Source: Burkholderiales bacterium (GTDB lineage Bacteria; Pseudomonadota; Gammaproteobacteria; Burkholderiales; Burkholderiaceae_C). From it: a DNA stretch of 64,000 nucleotides. Of this stretch, positions 37,330-46,331 are shown in pieces. The notes beneath the pieces are model-generated. The model made no database searches, was not told where the DNA came from, and saw only the letters and a program-made list of their open reading frames with translations. Every line of letters starts with the position of its first letter. Positions within the stretch are counted from its first letter, which is position 1. The position numbers and the translations under genes are program-made. Location of the stretch: contig JACRPO010000008.1 in assembly GCA_016223165.1 (NCBI GenBank), positions 186,001 through 250,000 on the forward strand, read 5' to 3'.

Positions 37330-38340
37330 TCACGACGGGCCCCCGGCGCGGCGCTGCAGCCATGCCGCGACGCGCTCGCCGGCGCCGATGAGGCCGCGCG
37401 GCAGCAGCGCGACGCTGACGATGATGGTGACGCCGAGCCCGAGCAGCCAGTGCTTGGCGAAGGCGCCGAACACGGCTTCGGAGCGGAACAGCTCCTGCAG
37501 CAGCGCGAAGGCGAAGGCGCCGAGCACGGCGCCGCGCAGGTGCCCGAGCCCGCCGAGGATGAGCATGATCAGCACGGTGCCCGAGAGGTGCCAGCTCAGC
37601 AGCTCGGGGTTGACGAAGCCGTCCTTGACGGCGAAGAGGAAGCCGCCGAGCCCGGCGATGGCGCCGGAGATCACGAAGGCGGCGAGCTGGTACGGATAGG
37701 TCGAGAAGCCGGCGGCGCGCATGCGCGCCTCGTTGATGCGGATGCCGGCGAGCGCGCGGCCGAAGCGGGCACGGCCGAGCAGCGCCAGCAGCGCGAACAC
37801 CGCCGCCAGGCACGCGAGCACGAAGTAGTACATGACGAGCGGCCGGTCCAGGTCCAGCCGCAGCGTCTCGCCCAGCGCCGCCACCGGCCGCGCGTTCAGG
37901 TAGATGCCGTCGGTGCCGCCGCCCAGCGGCGTGTCGTGCGCCACGTGGTAGGCCATCTGCGCGAAGGCGAGCGTGACCATGATGAAGTAGACGCCGCGCG
38001 TGCGCAGCGACAGCGCGCCGACGACGAGCGCGCCCGCCGCCGCCAGCGCCACCGACGCCGGCAGCAGCCACCAGAGCGGCGCGCCGGCATCGGCCGGCGA
38101 GAGCCGCACCACCGCATAGGCGGCAATGCCGAAGAAGGCCGCCTGGCCGAAGCACACGAGGCCGGCGCTGCCGACGAGCAGCTGCAGGCTGAGCGCCAGG
38201 ACGGCATGGATCATCGTCTTGGTGGCGAGGTCGAGGCCGTAGGTGCCGGCCGCGAGCGGCCACAGCGCCAGCGCCGCCGTGCCCACGAGCACCGACAGCG
38301 CGCGCGTGGACAGCCACGCCGGGGCGCTGCCCAGGCGCAC
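37330..38340 (-). CDS. livM: Branched-chain-type ABC permease LivM-like
   Basis: A 336-residue polytopic permease with about eight hydrophobic segments. The GLVCFGQAAFFGIAAY and GIRINEARMRAAGFSTYPYQ regions are the family signature. GTG 38340 lies 12 bases after the livH stop and no ATG fits better. Confidence 0.9.
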   Translation of the reverse strand: MRLGSAPAWLSTRALSVLVGTAALALWPLAAGTYGLDLATKTMIHAVLALSLQLLVGSAGLVCFGQAAFFGIAAYAVVRLSPADAGAPLWWLLPASVALAAAGALVVGALSLRTRGVYFIMVTLAFAQMAYHVAHDTPLGGGTDGIYLNARPVAALGETLRLDLDRPLVMYYFVLACLAAVFALLALLGRARFGRALAGIRINEARMRAAGFSTYPYQLAAFVISGAIAGLGGFLFAVKDGFVNPELLSWHLSGTVLIMLILGGLGHLRGAVLGAFAFALLQELFRSEAVFGAFAKHWLLGLGVTIIVSVALLPRGLIGAGERVAAWLQRRAGGPS

Positions 38341-38351
38341 CGCCGGCCAGC

Positions 38352-39233
38352 TCAGGCCGCCTTGAACAGACCTTCGGGCTTCCACAGCAGGATCACCGCC
38401 ATCAGCACGTACACGAGCAGGCCGGCGGCCTGCGGGAAGACCACCTTGCCGAAGGTGTCGACGAAGCCGATCAGCAGCGCCGCCAGCAGCGCGCCGCGGA
38501 TCGAGCCGATGCCGCCGATCACGACGACGACGAAGCAGACGATCAGCACCTGCTGGCCCATGCCCGGGTAGACCGACGACACCGGCGCGGCGACCATGCC
38601 GGCGAGCACGGCCAGCGTCACGCCGGCGGCGAAGACGAGGCGGTAGAGCCAGCGGATGTCGATGCCGAGCGACTGCACCATCTCGCGTGAGCTGGCGCCA
38701 GCGCGCACGGTCATGCCCAGCCGCGTGCGCGCGAGCACGAACCACATCGCCGCCGCCAGCGCCACGCACACCGCCGAGATGAAGAGGCGGTAGACGGGGT
38801 AGGTCATCAGCTCGCCGAGCGGGATGGAGCCGGCGAGCCAGGCCGGCGGCTGCACGCCGTGCACGTCGTCGCCGACGGCGAGGCTGCGCAGCTCCTCGAA
38901 CACGAGGATGAGGCCGTAGGTCATCAGCACCTGCTGCAGGTGCTCGCGCTCGTAGAGGAAGCTGAAGAAGGCCCACTCGAGCGCCACGCCGAAGAGCACC
39001 GCGAGCGCGCCGCCCAGCGCCAGCGTCGTGAAGAAGCCGCCGCCCAGGGTGGCGCCGACCCAGGGCGCCAGCGCATGCGCCATGTAGGCGCCGATCATGT
39101 AGAAGCTGCCGTGCGCCAGGTTGATGACGCCCATGATGCCGAACACCAGCGTCAATCCCGAGGCGACGAGAAAGAGCAGCAGCCCGTACTGCAGGCTGTT
39201 CAGGCACTGCACGAGGAAGGTCGCGAGGTCCAT
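38352..39233 (-). CDS. livH: Branched-chain-type ABC permease LivH-like
   Basis: A 293-residue permease with the N-terminal signature LQYGLLLFLVASGLTLVFGIMGVINLAHG-type region (residues 10-38) and eight or so membrane helices. ATG 39233 directly precedes this signature and has AAGG upstream; an ATG 33 bases earlier would add a charged stub. It sits between livK and livM. Confidence 0.92.
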   Translation of the reverse strand: MDLATFLVQCLNSLQYGLLLFLVASGLTLVFGIMGVINLAHGSFYMIGAYMAHALAPWVGATLGGGFFTTLALGGALAVLFGVALEWAFFSFLYEREHLQQVLMTYGLILVFEELRSLAVGDDVHGVQPPAWLAGSIPLGELMTYPVYRLFISAVCVALAAAMWFVLARTRLGMTVRAGASSREMVQSLGIDIRWLYRLVFAAGVTLAVLAGMVAAPVSSVYPGMGQQVLIVCFVVVVIGGIGSIRGALLAALLIGFVDTFGKVVFPQAAGLLVYVLMAVILLWKPEGLFKAA

Positions 39234-39322
39234 GGCTGCCTTGTCGGCCGTATCGGCCCTATCCACCCGTCGGCCTCATCGGCCTTGCTCGCCGGCGTCG
39301 CCGGGGCTTGTCCCGGCGGGTC

Positions 39323-40525
39323 CTACATGCGGCAGCCGCGGCCCGGGTCGGCGAGCGACTTGGCGGCGACGCCGACCACCTTGTTCTCCTTCGCGCCCAC
39401 CTGGCGCAGGTAGATGTCCTGCACCGGGTTGTGGCTGGCCGAGAGCGTGAACCTGCCGCGCGGGCTGTCGATGGTGGCCTTGCGCAGCGCGGCGGCGAAT
39501 TCGGCCTTGCGGCCGATGTCGCCCTTCACCGCCGCAAGGCCGCCGGCCAGCATCTGCGCCGCGTCGTAGCCCTGCACGGCATAGACGTCGGGCTGCAGCT
39601 TGTAGGCCTTGACGTAGGCGAGCCGGAAGGCGTTGTCGCGTGGCGTGCCGAGCGCGTCGGCATAGTGCAGCGTCGTCCACACGCCTTCGGCGTCGGCGCC
39701 CTGCGCTTCGAGCGTGCCGTCGGTGAGGAAGCCGGCGCCGTACAGCGGGATCTTGCCCTTGAGGCCCGCCGCCGCGTAGTCCTTGACGAACTTGACCGCG
39801 CCGCCGCCGGCGAAGAACGTGTACACCGCGTCGGGCTTGCTGGCCGCGATCTCGGTCAGCAGGGCCTGGAACTCGACGTTGGGGAACGGCAGCGTCAGCT
39901 CCTTCTGGACCTTGCCGCCGCGCTTCTCGAGCGCCTCCTTGAAGCCGCCCACCGACTCGTCGCCGGCGGCGTATTTCCAGGTGATGGTGACCACCTTCTT
40001 GTGGCCCTTCTGCGCCACCACGTCACCCATCGCATAGCCCGACTGCCACATCGTGAACGAGCTGCGGAAGATGTTGGGCGCGCACATCGCGCCGGTGATG
40101 GCGCCGGCGCCGGCATTGGGCACGATGAGCAGCGTGCCGCTGTCCCTGGCCACGCGCGCCATCGCCATCGCGACGCCCGAGTGCACGCTGCCGACGAGCA
40201 CGTCGACGTTGTCGCGCTTGACGAGCTTGTTGACGTTGTCGGTGGCCTTGGCCGGGTCGCTCTCGTCGTCGACCTTGGAGAACTCGATCTCGCGGCCGCC
40301 GAGCCTGCCGCCCTGCTCGGCGAGGTAGAGGCGGAAGCCGTTCTCGATCGCCGTGCCGAGCGCGGCATAGGTGCCGGTGTAGGGCAGCATCAGGCCGACC
40401 TTCAGCTTGGCCGGTTGCTTCGTTGGTTGCCCGGCCGGTTGCGCCGGCGCCGGCGCGGTGGCGCCGATGGCAGCGACGGCGGCGGCGGCGAACAGGGGCT
40501 TCAGGAGGCTTCGGTGCATCGTCAT
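39323..40525 (-). CDS. livK: ABC transporter periplasmic binding protein LivK-like
   Basis: A 400-residue type I binding protein with a signal peptide (about residues 1-29), a short Gln/Pro/Lys linker, then KVGLMLPYTGTYAALG and VGSVHSGVAMA. Homologues beside anaerobic aromatic genes carry aromatic acids, so benzoate, phenylacetate or a relative is a reasonable ligand guess. The start overlaps the stop of the upstream oxidoreductase beta gene as ATGA, tying transport to that enzyme. Confidence 0.92.
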   Translation of the reverse strand: MTMHRSLLKPLFAAAAVAAIGATAPAPAQPAGQPTKQPAKLKVGLMLPYTGTYAALGTAIENGFRLYLAEQGGRLGGREIEFSKVDDESDPAKATDNVNKLVKRDNVDVLVGSVHSGVAMAMARVARDSGTLLIVPNAGAGAITGAMCAPNIFRSSFTMWQSGYAMGDVVAQKGHKKVVTITWKYAAGDESVGGFKEALEKRGGKVQKELTLPFPNVEFQALLTEIAASKPDAVYTFFAGGGAVKFVKDYAAAGLKGKIPLYGAGFLTDGTLEAQGADAEGVWTTLHYADALGTPRDNAFRLAYVKAYKLQPDVYAVQGYDAAQMLAGGLAAVKGDIGRKAEFAAALRKATIDSPRGRFTLSASHNPVQDIYLRQVGAKENKVVGVAAKSLADPGRGCRM

Positions 40526-41520
40526 GGCGTTCTCCAGGGGTCGTTCCATGGGTTGCGGTCGGGGGTCGGCGCGGGGTTCGTGGCGGCCAGGCGCGCGAGG
40601 TGGGCCCAGCCTTCGTCCACCTCGGCCTGCAGCGCGTCGATGCCGGCCGCGTCGAGATGGCGGTAGCGGCGCTGCAGGCCGAGGTAGTCGGCGAGCGGGC
40701 GCGTGCGCTCGGAGTTGATCGTCCAGTGGCGGCCGTCCTCGATCTCGAGCACCGGGAAGGCGCCGGTCTGCACGGCCAGCCGCGCCGCCGCGAGGCCGGC
40801 GTCGTCGTCCAGGCCCCAGCCGTCGAGGCAGGGGATGAGCAGCGTCAGGAAGCGCGTGCCGCGCATCGCCTTGGCGCGCGCGAGCTTGCGCTGCAGGTCG
40901 GGCAGGTGCGCGACGGTGGCGCTGGCGGCGTAGGGCACGCCGTGCGCGGCCATGATCTCGAGCAGGTTCTTCTTGCGCGAGGTCTTGCCCGCCGGCGTGG
41001 AGCCGGTCTGCGCGAGGTGCGGCGTGGCGCTCGACTTCTGCGCCCCGGTATTCATGTAGCCCTCGTTGTCGAGGCAGACGTAGAGGAAGTCCTCGTTGCG
41101 CTCGGCCGCGGAGCTGAGGCACTGGAAGCCGATGTCGTAGGTGCCGCCGTCGCCGGCCAGCACCACCACCTGCGTGGCGTGCCGGCCCTGCGCGTTCAAG
41201 GCCCGGCGCAGCCCCGAGGCGGCAGCGGCGCTGGCTTCGAGCGTCGGCTGGTAGACGGGGATCTTCAGCGAGCTGTACGGTTGCGGGCCGGCGATGATGG
41301 CCATGCACGAAGGCGGGATCACGGCCACGGTGTCGGGGCCGAGCGCGGCGAGCACGTGCCGGGCCGAGAGCGCATCGATGCAGCCGGGGCAGGCGGCATG
41401 GCCGGCGCACAGCATCTCGGGCTCGCAAGTGGCGAGCGTGTGCGGTCCCAGCGGCTTCTGCGGGTCCTGCGGCTGCCGTGTGAGCCACCGCGGCGGCGAG
41501 GCCGAGGGCGCGGCGGTCAT
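40522..41520 (-). CDS. 2-oxoacid:acceptor oxidoreductase beta subunit (phenylglyoxylate type?)
   Basis: A 332-residue TPP-binding beta subunit: CAGHAACPGC near residue 40 and the TPP/Mg motif GDGGTYDIGFQCLSSAAERN. Family members decarboxylate 2-oxoacids to acyl-CoA with reduction of an Fe-S carrier. The set of gamma, FAD/ferredoxin, alpha and beta matches phenylglyoxylate:acceptor oxidoreductase (PadEFGHI of Azoarcus), which gives benzoyl-CoA, the substrate of the adjacent reductase. Pyruvate or indolepyruvate enzymes are alternatives. ATGA overlaps on both sides. Confidence 0.85.
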   Translation of the reverse strand: MTAAPSASPPRWLTRQPQDPQKPLGPHTLATCEPEMLCAGHAACPGCIDALSARHVLAALGPDTVAVIPPSCMAIIAGPQPYSSLKIPVYQPTLEASAAAASGLRRALNAQGRHATQVVVLAGDGGTYDIGFQCLSSAAERNEDFLYVCLDNEGYMNTGAQKSSATPHLAQTGSTPAGKTSRKKNLLEIMAAHGVPYAASATVAHLPDLQRKLARAKAMRGTRFLTLLIPCLDGWGLDDDAGLAAARLAVQTGAFPVLEIEDGRHWTINSERTRPLADYLGLQRRYRHLDAAGIDALQAEVDEGWAHLARLAATNPAPTPDRNPWNDPWRTP

Positions 41521-42686
41521 CGAGGCCCCCACGGCAGCCACTGCGACTCGGGCCGTTCGTCGGCCTGCGCGGCGCCATCGACGCAGGCGGCGATGCGCTC
41601 GGGCGAGACGTTGACGCCGCCCACGCCGGCCAGCAGCCCGTGCACGCGCGGCGGCCGCGGCATGCCGTACAGCGCCGCGCGCAGCTCCTGGTGCAGCACG
41701 CCGCCGGCACCCGGCGAGTGATTGCGGTCGAGCACGACCACGTCGCGCACCTCGGCCAGCGCGGCGCGCAAGGCCGCCACCGGCAGCGGCCGGAACAGGC
41801 GCAGCTTCACGAGGCCGACGGCGCGGCCGGCCTCGCGCAGCGCGTCGACCGCCTCGCGCGCCGTGCCGGCCATGCTGCCGAGCGCCACCACCACCGTCGC
41901 CGCGCCGTCGCAGCGGTAGCGTTCCACGACGCCCCACGAGCGGCCGAAGCGCTCGCCCCACTCGCGGTCGGCCGCGGCGGCGAGCGCCGGCACCTCGGCC
42001 ATCGCCGCTTCGAGCGCCTGGCGATGGCGGCAGTACATGTCCTGCGTGACGACGTTGCCCCACGACGAGGGCGCGGCCGGGTCCAGCCGCTGCGGCGGGT
42101 CGAAGGCGGGCAGCCAGGCATCCACTTCGGCCGCCAGCGGCACGCACACCGGCTCGAGCGCGTGCGAGACGTAGAAGGCGTCGAGGTTGACGAGCACCGG
42201 CGCGCGCGCCGCCTCGCCGACGCGGAAGGCCTGCAGCACCGTATCGAGCGCCTCCTGCGCACTCTCGACGTAGAACTGGATCCAGCCGGTGTCGCGCTGC
42301 GCGAGGCTGTCGGTCTGGTCGGGCCAGAAGGCCCAGGGCGAGGCAACCGTGCGGTTGATGTTGGCCATGACGATGGGCGCACGCGCGCCGGCGGCGTAGT
42401 GCAGCAGCTCGTGCATCAGCAGCAGGCCCTGCGAAGCGGTGGCGGTGAAGACGCGCACGCCGGCCAGCGAGGCCGGGATGCAGGCCGACATCACCGAGTG
42501 CTCGGATTCGACGGTGAGGATCTCGGCGTCGAACTCGCCACGCGCCTGGAACTCGGTGAGCAGTTCCAGCACCGGCGTCTGCGGCGTGATCGGATAGACC
42601 GGCACCACCTTCGGCCGCGCCAGCCGCGCCGCCCAGGCGACGGCGTGGTTGCCGGTGAGCAGCACGCGGGGCGGGGCGGTCTTCAC
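41517..42686 (-). CDS. 2-oxoacid:acceptor oxidoreductase alpha subunit
   Basis: A 389-residue PorA/PadG-like subunit with the YPITPQTP motif near residue 35, ESEHSVMSACIPASLAG and TASQGLLLMHE, all typical of the pyrimidine-binding domain. The GTG start overlaps the upstream stop (GTGA) and its own stop overlaps the beta start (ATGA). Likely catalytic core partner of the beta subunit, using phenylglyoxylate by context. Confidence 0.87.
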   Translation of the reverse strand: MKTAPPRVLLTGNHAVAWAARLARPKVVPVYPITPQTPVLELLTEFQARGEFDAEILTVESEHSVMSACIPASLAGVRVFTATASQGLLLMHELLHYAAGARAPIVMANINRTVASPWAFWPDQTDSLAQRDTGWIQFYVESAQEALDTVLQAFRVGEAARAPVLVNLDAFYVSHALEPVCVPLAAEVDAWLPAFDPPQRLDPAAPSSWGNVVTQDMYCRHRQALEAAMAEVPALAAAADREWGERFGRSWGVVERYRCDGAATVVVALGSMAGTAREAVDALREAGRAVGLVKLRLFRPLPVAALRAALAEVRDVVVLDRNHSPGAGGVLHQELRAALYGMPRPPRVHGLLAGVGGVNVSPERIAACVDGAAQADERPESQWLPWGPR

Positions 42687-44425
42687 CGGCACTCCTCGCG
42701 CATCGTCATCGAGCCGGTGGGGCATTCGCGCACGCACAGGCCGCAGCCCTTGCAGTAGTCGCCGAGCACCTCGTAGCCGCCGGCCGCGGCGTGGCGCACG
42801 GCGAGGTCGGGGCAGACGGTGATGCAGTTGTCGCAGGCGATGCAGGTGCCGCACGAGAAGCAGCGCGCGGCCTCGGCGCGCGCGGCGGCGGCGTCGAGGC
42901 CGAGTTGCACCTCGTCGAAGCCAAGGCGCTGCGCGGGCGCGAGGCGTGGCGCGGCGGCGCGCGGCGTGGCGGCGTGGTACCAGGTGGCGATGGCGCCGGC
43001 GCCGACGGCCGGTTCGCTCGCCGGCGCCGCTGCGGCGCTCGTGGTGGGCGCGTCGGGCAACCGACCGACCAGGACCGCATGCATCGCGAGCGCCGCGCGC
43101 TGGCCCATGCCCACGGCCTCGGTGAAGTAGCGCGCCAGGCTCGCGACGTCGCCGCCTGCCCAGACACCCGGGGTGCCGTTCGTGGCGCTCATGCCACTCG
43201 TGCCAGGGATGCCGGGCATGCCGGCCGCGCCGTTCGCGTCGATAGCGATCAGCGGGCCGGCGCGCGCCAGCGTGTCGCCGAAGGCCGCGAGGTCGGGATC
43301 GGCGCCGATCGACGCGAGCAGCGCGTCGGCATCGAGCTCGAAGTCGCTGTCCGGCAGCGCCTCGAGCGTGAACGCGCCGCGCGCGGCGCCGGGCACGAAG
43401 CGCACGCGCCGGCATTGCAGCCGCAGGCCGGCGCCCCCGGCCACGGCGTGCACGAGCAGCGCGCCGTCGACGAGGCGGATGCCTTCTTCGAGGGCCTCGT
43501 CGACCTCTTCGCGCTGCGCCGGCAACTGCCGGCGTGCTTCGAGCGCGAGCACGGTCACCTCGTGGCCGAGGCGGCGTGCGCTGCGCGCGGTATCCCAGGC
43601 CGCGCTGCCGCCGCCGATCACCATCACCCGCTCGCCCAGCCGCGGCGGCACGCCGGCGTTGGCCGCGCGCAGCCAGGCCGCGCCGTCCAGCACCCGAGTG
43701 CCGTCGTAGTCCAGCCCGGGCAACCGCCTGGCGTGCGCTGCCCCGGTGGCGACGAAGACCGCGTCGTGGCGCGCGCGCAGCGTTGCCCACTGCGACTCGC
43801 TCGCCAGAGCCTCGCCGCAGCGCAGTTCCACGCCAAGCGCGACGATGCGTGCGATCTCCGCGTCGAGCACGTCGCGCGGCAGCCGGTAGGGCGGGATGCC
43901 GTGGCGCAGCAGCCCACCCGGTTCGCCGGCCGCCTCGTAGACGGTGACACGCCAGCCACGCCGGCGCATCTGGTAGGCTGCCGAGAGGCCGGCCGGCCCG
44001 GCGCCGACGACGGCCACGTGCTCCAGCCGCCCCGGCTGCGCCGCCATCGGCGCCGCGGCCGGCAAGGCCCAGTCCTCGGCAAGCGCCCGGTCGCCGGCAA
44101 AGCGCTCGAGCCGGCAGATGGAGACGGCCTCGTCGTGCGCGCTGCGGTTGCAGGCGCTCTCGCAGGGGTGGTGGCAGATGCGCCCGGCGACGGCCGGGAA
44201 CGGGTTGTGCCGCACCAGCGCCTCGAAGGCGCGGCGCCAGTCGCCGGCGCGCGCGTGGCCGATCCACTCGGCGATCTCGCCGCCGACCGGGCAGGCCTGG
44301 TGGCAGGGCGAGGGGGCCTGGATGTGGCGCGGCAGCGCGGCGCGCCAGGTGCCGGTCTTGAAGACCTCGGTCGTGCCGGTGGTCCAGGTCGGCGGCACGG
44401 CCGAGAGCGGCAGCGGTGCGTTCAT
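42683..44425 (-). CDS. FAD NAD(P)H oxidoreductase fused to a 2[4Fe-4S] ferredoxin
   Basis: A 580-residue fusion. Residues 1-120 form the Fe-S N-domain of GltD-like proteins (CHQACPVGG, CHHPCESACNR). Then an FAD fold with GAGPAGLSAAY and an NAD(P) fold with IGGGSAAWDTARSA. The C-terminal 70 residues carry two ferredoxin clusters (CIACDNCITVCP and CKGCGLCVRECP). In phenylglyoxylate oxidoreductase the FAD subunit (PadH) and ferredoxin subunit (PadF) are separate, so here they appear fused. It would pass electrons from the TPP subunits to NAD(P). A Gly/Met/Thr low-complexity insert lies near residue 405. Confidence 0.87.
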   Translation of the reverse strand: MNAPLPLSAVPPTWTTGTTEVFKTGTWRAALPRHIQAPSPCHQACPVGGEIAEWIGHARAGDWRRAFEALVRHNPFPAVAGRICHHPCESACNRSAHDEAVSICRLERFAGDRALAEDWALPAAAPMAAQPGRLEHVAVVGAGPAGLSAAYQMRRRGWRVTVYEAAGEPGGLLRHGIPPYRLPRDVLDAEIARIVALGVELRCGEALASESQWATLRARHDAVFVATGAAHARRLPGLDYDGTRVLDGAAWLRAANAGVPPRLGERVMVIGGGSAAWDTARSARRLGHEVTVLALEARRQLPAQREEVDEALEEGIRLVDGALLVHAVAGGAGLRLQCRRVRFVPGAARGAFTLEALPDSDFELDADALLASIGADPDLAAFGDTLARAGPLIAIDANGAAGMPGIPGTSGMSATNGTPGVWAGGDVASLARYFTEAVGMGQRAALAMHAVLVGRLPDAPTTSAAAAPASEPAVGAGAIATWYHAATPRAAAPRLAPAQRLGFDEVQLGLDAAAARAEAARCFSCGTCIACDNCITVCPDLAVRHAAAGGYEVLGDYCKGCGLCVRECPTGSMTMREECR

Positions 44426-45030
44426 GACGACAGCGGCGACAGCGCCTGCGACGGCTGCAGTGTCCGCGCGAGGTGCCAGCCGTCGCGGCAGGCGGCGAGG
44501 TTCTCGTCGCGCAGCTTCGGCGAACCCTCGCCGAGCACGGCTTCGAGCACCTCGAGGCTGGGTGCACCCGCAGCGCCCGCAGCGCTGCCAACGCCGAGCG
44601 CACCGAGGGCGCAGCCAAAGGCCCCGAGCAGGGCCGAGTTGACGATGCGACCGAGCCCGTGCCGGCGCGTCAGCGCCAGCGCATCCACCGGCAGCACGCG
44701 CCGCCCGGGCAGAGCGAGCGCGAAGTGCGCCGCGTCGTGCGCCGAGTTGACGACGATCAGCGTGCGTTGATCGGTGCAGGCCAGCAGCGGCCCGGCGAGC
44801 AGGCTTGCATCGAAGCACAAGAGGGCGTCGGCGCGCTCGATGTCGCAGCGCAGGCGGATCGGCCGCTCGTCGACGCGCAGCGAGGCGCTCACCGGCGTGC
44901 CGCGCCGCGCCCCGCCGTAGGAGGCGAAGCACTGCACCTCGCGTCCGGCGGCGAAGAACGCCGCGGCGAGCAGGTGGCCCGCCGTCTGCGCGCCCTGGCC
45001 GCCACGGCCCTGGATGACGATCTGCAGCAC
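44422..45030 (-). CDS. 2-oxoacid:acceptor oxidoreductase gamma subunit
   Basis: A 202-residue PorG/PadE-like subunit with GRGGQGAQTAGHLLAAA at the N-terminus and SYGGARRGTPVSASLR, the CoA-domain signatures. First gene of the four-subunit set; its stop overlaps the FAD gene start as ATGA. It is 75 bp downstream of the badI-like gene. Confidence 0.88.
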   Translation of the reverse strand: MLQIVIQGRGGQGAQTAGHLLAAAFFAAGREVQCFASYGGARRGTPVSASLRVDERPIRLRCDIERADALLCFDASLLAGPLLACTDQRTLIVVNSAHDAAHFALALPGRRVLPVDALALTRRHGLGRIVNSALLGAFGCALGALGVGSAAGAAGAPSLEVLEAVLGEGSPKLRDENLAACRDGWHLARTLQPSQALSPLSS

Positions 45031-45105
45031 TGGCGGTCCCGGCAGCGGGTGGGCGACGCGTGGGCGACGTGCGGGCGACGTGTGGGCGGTGCCTGCGCTG
45101 CGGCT

Positions 45106-45900
45106 TCAGCGCGCGCGGCGCCGGAAGTCCGGCGCCCGCTTCTCGTTGAAGGCACGCACGCCCTCGCGCGACTCGTCGGTGTCGTAGTACAGCTTCAGCG
45201 CGTACAGCCCCATGCCCGCGATGCCGGCCTGGTGCGCCGTGTCCATGTTGAAGGAGCGCTTGGCGATGGCGAGCGCGGTCGGGCTGCGCTGCTCGATCTC
45301 TGCGCACCAGCGCTCGACCTCGGCGTCGAGCTGGTCGTGCGGCACGACCACGTTCACGAGGCCCATGGCCAGCGCCTCCGCGGCGCTGTAGCGGCGGCAC
45401 AGGTACCACATCTCGCGCGCCTTCTTCTCGCCCACCACGCGCGCCAGCAGCGCCGTGCCGTAGCCGGGGTCGACCGAGCCGACCTTGGGGCCGACCTGTC
45501 CGAACACCGCCTTGTCGGAAGCGATGGTCAGGTCGCACAGCGTCGCGAGCACGTTGCCACCGCCGATGGCATAGCCCTGCACGCGCGCGATCACCGGCTT
45601 GGGCGCATCGCGGATGGCCGCGTGCAGCTCCTCCATCGGCAGGCCGATGGTGCCGCGGCCGTCGTACTGGCCCGCGCTGCCTGCCTCGTGCGCACCCTGG
45701 TCGCCGCCGGTGCAGAAGGCGCGCTCGCCGGCGCCGGCGAGCACGATGGCCGCGACCTCGCGGTCCCAGGCCGCGCGCTGCAGCGCATGGATCAGCTCGT
45801 CGCAGGTGCGGCCGCGAAACGCGTTCATGCGCTCCGGCCGGTTGATCGTGATCCACTCCGCGCCGCCGCGGCGCTGCACGAGGATGTCCTGGTCGTCCAT
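45106..45900 (-). CDS. badI: 2-ketocyclohexanecarboxyl-CoA hydrolase (BadI-like)
   Basis: A 264-residue crotonase-fold protein of the MenB/BadI branch: NRPERMNAFRG, AFCTGGDQ, GYAIGGGNVLAT oxyanion region, and VGPKVGSVDPGYG. Close agreement from memory with Rhodopseudomonas BadI, which opens the ring of 2-ketocyclohexanecarboxyl-CoA to pimelyl-CoA. MenB is less likely as no menaquinone genes are near. The Thauera-type pathway to the right uses Oah instead, so this enzyme implies an added route for cyclohexane carboxylates or a reduced side product. Confidence 0.8.
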   Translation of the reverse strand: MDDQDILVQRRGGAEWITINRPERMNAFRGRTCDELIHALQRAAWDREVAAIVLAGAGERAFCTGGDQGAHEAGSAGQYDGRGTIGLPMEELHAAIRDAPKPVIARVQGYAIGGGNVLATLCDLTIASDKAVFGQVGPKVGSVDPGYGTALLARVVGEKKAREMWYLCRRYSAAEALAMGLVNVVVPHDQLDAEVERWCAEIEQRSPTALAIAKRSFNMDTAHQAGIAGMGLYALKLYYDTDESREGVRAFNEKRAPDFRRRAR

Positions 45901-45902
45901 GG

Positions 45903-46307
45903 TCAGTTCGGGTTGCGCGGCAGCACCGCGGTGGCTTCGAGTTCGATGCGGGCCGGGTGGTCGAGCAGGTCGGCCACGAAGATCATGCTCATCGCGGGGT
46001 AGTGCCGGCCCATCAGGCGGCGCCAGACGGCGCCCAGCTCGCGCCGCGCTGCCAGGTAGGCGGGGCGGTCGACGCAGTAGGCGGTGATGCGGCAGACGTG
46101 GTGCGCGCGCCCGCCCGCCTCGGCGAGCACGTCGAGCAGGTTGCGAAGCGCCTGCTCGAACTGCGGCACGAGCTCGGCCGACTCGAACACCTGTTCGGCA
46201 TTCCAGCCCACCTGCCCGGCGACGAAGACGATGCGGCCTGCGTCGATCTCGACGCCGTTGGCGTAGCCGACCGGTTCCTTCCAGCCGGCGGGCAGCAGCG
46301 TGCGCAT
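45903..46307 (-). CDS. RidA-family (YjgF/Rid) protein
   Basis: A 134-residue Rid fold with GRIVFVAGQVGWN and ITAYCVDRPAYL. The Arg that marks imine-hydrolysing RidA is not obvious, so it may be another Rid subgroup. It ends 2 bp before the badI-like start. Rid proteins occur in several aromatic clusters, with unproven roles. Confidence 0.85.
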   Translation of the reverse strand: MRTLLPAGWKEPVGYANGVEIDAGRIVFVAGQVGWNAEQVFESAELVPQFEQALRNLLDVLAEAGGRAHHVCRITAYCVDRPAYLAARRELGAVWRRLMGRHYPAMSMIFVADLLDHPARIELEATAVLPRNPN

Positions 46308-46331
46308 GGTCGTCGGCCCTCGCTCACTCGC

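Noticed and set aside
45106..45900. MenB (naphthoyl-CoA synthase) as the name for the crotonase gene
   Set aside because: Closer in remembered motifs (AFRGxTCDEL, VGSVDPGYG) to BadI, and its neighbours are aromatic degradation genes; kept as the main alternative.
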